Shown one piece after another: positions 6,332 to 6,898 of a stretch of DNA of 6,898 nt. Every line of letters begins with the position of its first letter. Positions within the stretch are counted from its first letter, which is position 1. This DNA is from an uncultured Blautia sp. (GTDB lineage Bacteria > Bacillota > Clostridia > Lachnospirales > Lachnospiraceae): contig CAMBYR010000117.1 of the NCBI GenBank assembly GCA_945872375.1, positions 1 to 6,898 on the forward strand, given 5' to 3'. The translations under genes were made by a program, and so were the position numbers. The notes beneath the pieces were generated by a model that ran no database searches, was not told the DNA's origin, and was given only the letters and a program-made list of their open reading frames with translations.

Positions 6332-6898
6332 AGACATCTTCCCGTGTCCACTGTTCCGGAATTCTGGTACGGACAACATCCTCTACGATTTCTTTTTCAA
6401 ACACATCGAAGGTTTTATTGATGACACCCATACGAACGGCCTGCCAGGGGGACAGACCTGCGTCCACGATCTTCACGGCAGCCAGAAGTCCGCGAAGATC
6501 CAGTGCCTTTGTGGAGATCTCACTGTTCTGTGCCTTCAGCTGGAGATCCAGAAAGACTCCGATAAACTGCGCTGCCGCCTCCTCCTTCACCTGCGGGAAC
6601 ATCTTCCGGAAAATAAACTGAAGTGTCTCCTCCGTCTGAGCCGGCATATCGATCACCAGAAAACGGGAAACAAGAGCCTCGTTCAGTTCCTTTGTTCCTG
6701 CATAACCATAATTCATCGTACCGATGAAACGTGCGGCGGGATGAAGAAGGATCCTGTCGTATCCCGGCACATCAATGGTACGCCGGTAATCCAGCGTGGC
6801 ATGAAGCACGGAAACAGCATCGTTCTTTGCCATATTGATCTCATCGAGGATTCCAAATCCTCCATATTCTGCGCAGCGGTAAATGGATCCTTTCCGGA
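6324..6898 (-). CDS. MoxR/NorQ/CbbQ-type AAA+ ATPase, partial (N-terminus beyond window)
   Basis: The frame is open to the window edge and gives the last 190 residues; the internal ATG at 6833 is not the true start because the Walker B motif lies before it. Numbering from the first full codon at 6896: Walker B GILDEIN (15-21), sensor 1 in FIGTMNYGYAGTKEL (57-71, N62), arginine finger in VSRFLVIDMP (76-85, R78), and a sensor-2-like ALDLRGLLAAVK (131-142, R135). The Walker A motif is outside. This layout matches AAA_5/MoxR ATPases, which form hexameric rings and remodel a client complex with a VWA partner. The stop codon overlaps the start of the VWA gene, so the two are co-translated. The promoter must be outside the window. 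Family is sure; client is unknown. Confidence 0.92.
   Translation of the reverse strand, partial: RKGSIYRCAEYGGFGILDEINMAKNDAVSVLHATLDYRRTIDVPGYDRILLHPAARFIGTMNYGYAGTKELNEALVSRFLVIDMPAQTEETLQFIFRKMFPQVKEEAAAQFIGVFLDLQLKAQNSEISTKALDLRGLLAAVKIVDAGLSPWQAVRMGVINKTFDVFEKEIVEDVVRTRIPEQWTREDVYA

Noticed and set aside
5360..6421. Two long plus-strand ORFs (177 and 175 codons) opposite the VWA gene.
   Set aside because: They are antisense to a well supported VWA protein, show no motifs, and have no promoter or ribosome binding site.

Overview
The window reads as a piece of a low-to-mid-GC Firmicutes chromosome, most likely a Lachnospiraceae-type gut Clostridium. This rests on protein style (a TIGR00733-type OPT transporter next to a PqqD-like protein, a YitT protein, a CdaR/PucR-type regulator), sigma-A-like promoter elements and purine-rich Shine-Dalgarno sites. 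The species cannot be named from the sequence. All six genes lie on the minus strand, so transcription runs from high to low coordinates. No tRNA, rRNA, CRISPR array, insertion sequence, prophage gene or clear mark of horizontal transfer is visible.

In transcription order: (1) 6898-6324 is the C-terminal 190 residues of a MoxR/NorQ/CbbQ-type AAA+ ATPase whose N-terminus is outside the window. (2) 6331-4535 is a 598-aa protein with a C-terminal von Willebrand factor A (VWA) domain of the NorD/CbbO/CobT type, overlapping the ATPase gene by 8 bases. Together they form a classic AAA+/VWA 'remodelling' pair, but no client enzyme is in view. (3) A good sigma-A promoter (4450-4422) drives a two-gene unit: a 631-aa OPT-family transporter (4369-2474) and a 123-aa PqqD-like protein (2474-2103), linked by a one-base TGATG overlap. 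A hairpin with a GCAA tetraloop lies just after the second gene. (4) 2000-1125 encodes a YitT/DUF2179 membrane protein with a strong ribosome binding site but no convincing promoter. (5) 904-1 is the N-terminal 301 residues of a CdaR/PucR-type transcription factor; its DNA-binding domain lies beyond the window. A possible promoter sits in an A/T-tract-rich upstream region.

The most interesting point is the tight coupling of a peptide-transporter-family membrane protein to a stand-alone PqqD-like domain, a fold known as the peptide-binding chaperone / RiPP recognition element. No radical SAM enzyme or precursor peptide is present. The second is the MoxR/VWA pair without a visible substrate enzyme. 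There is no stretch over about 220 bases without a gene; the three main intergenic regions are described individually.
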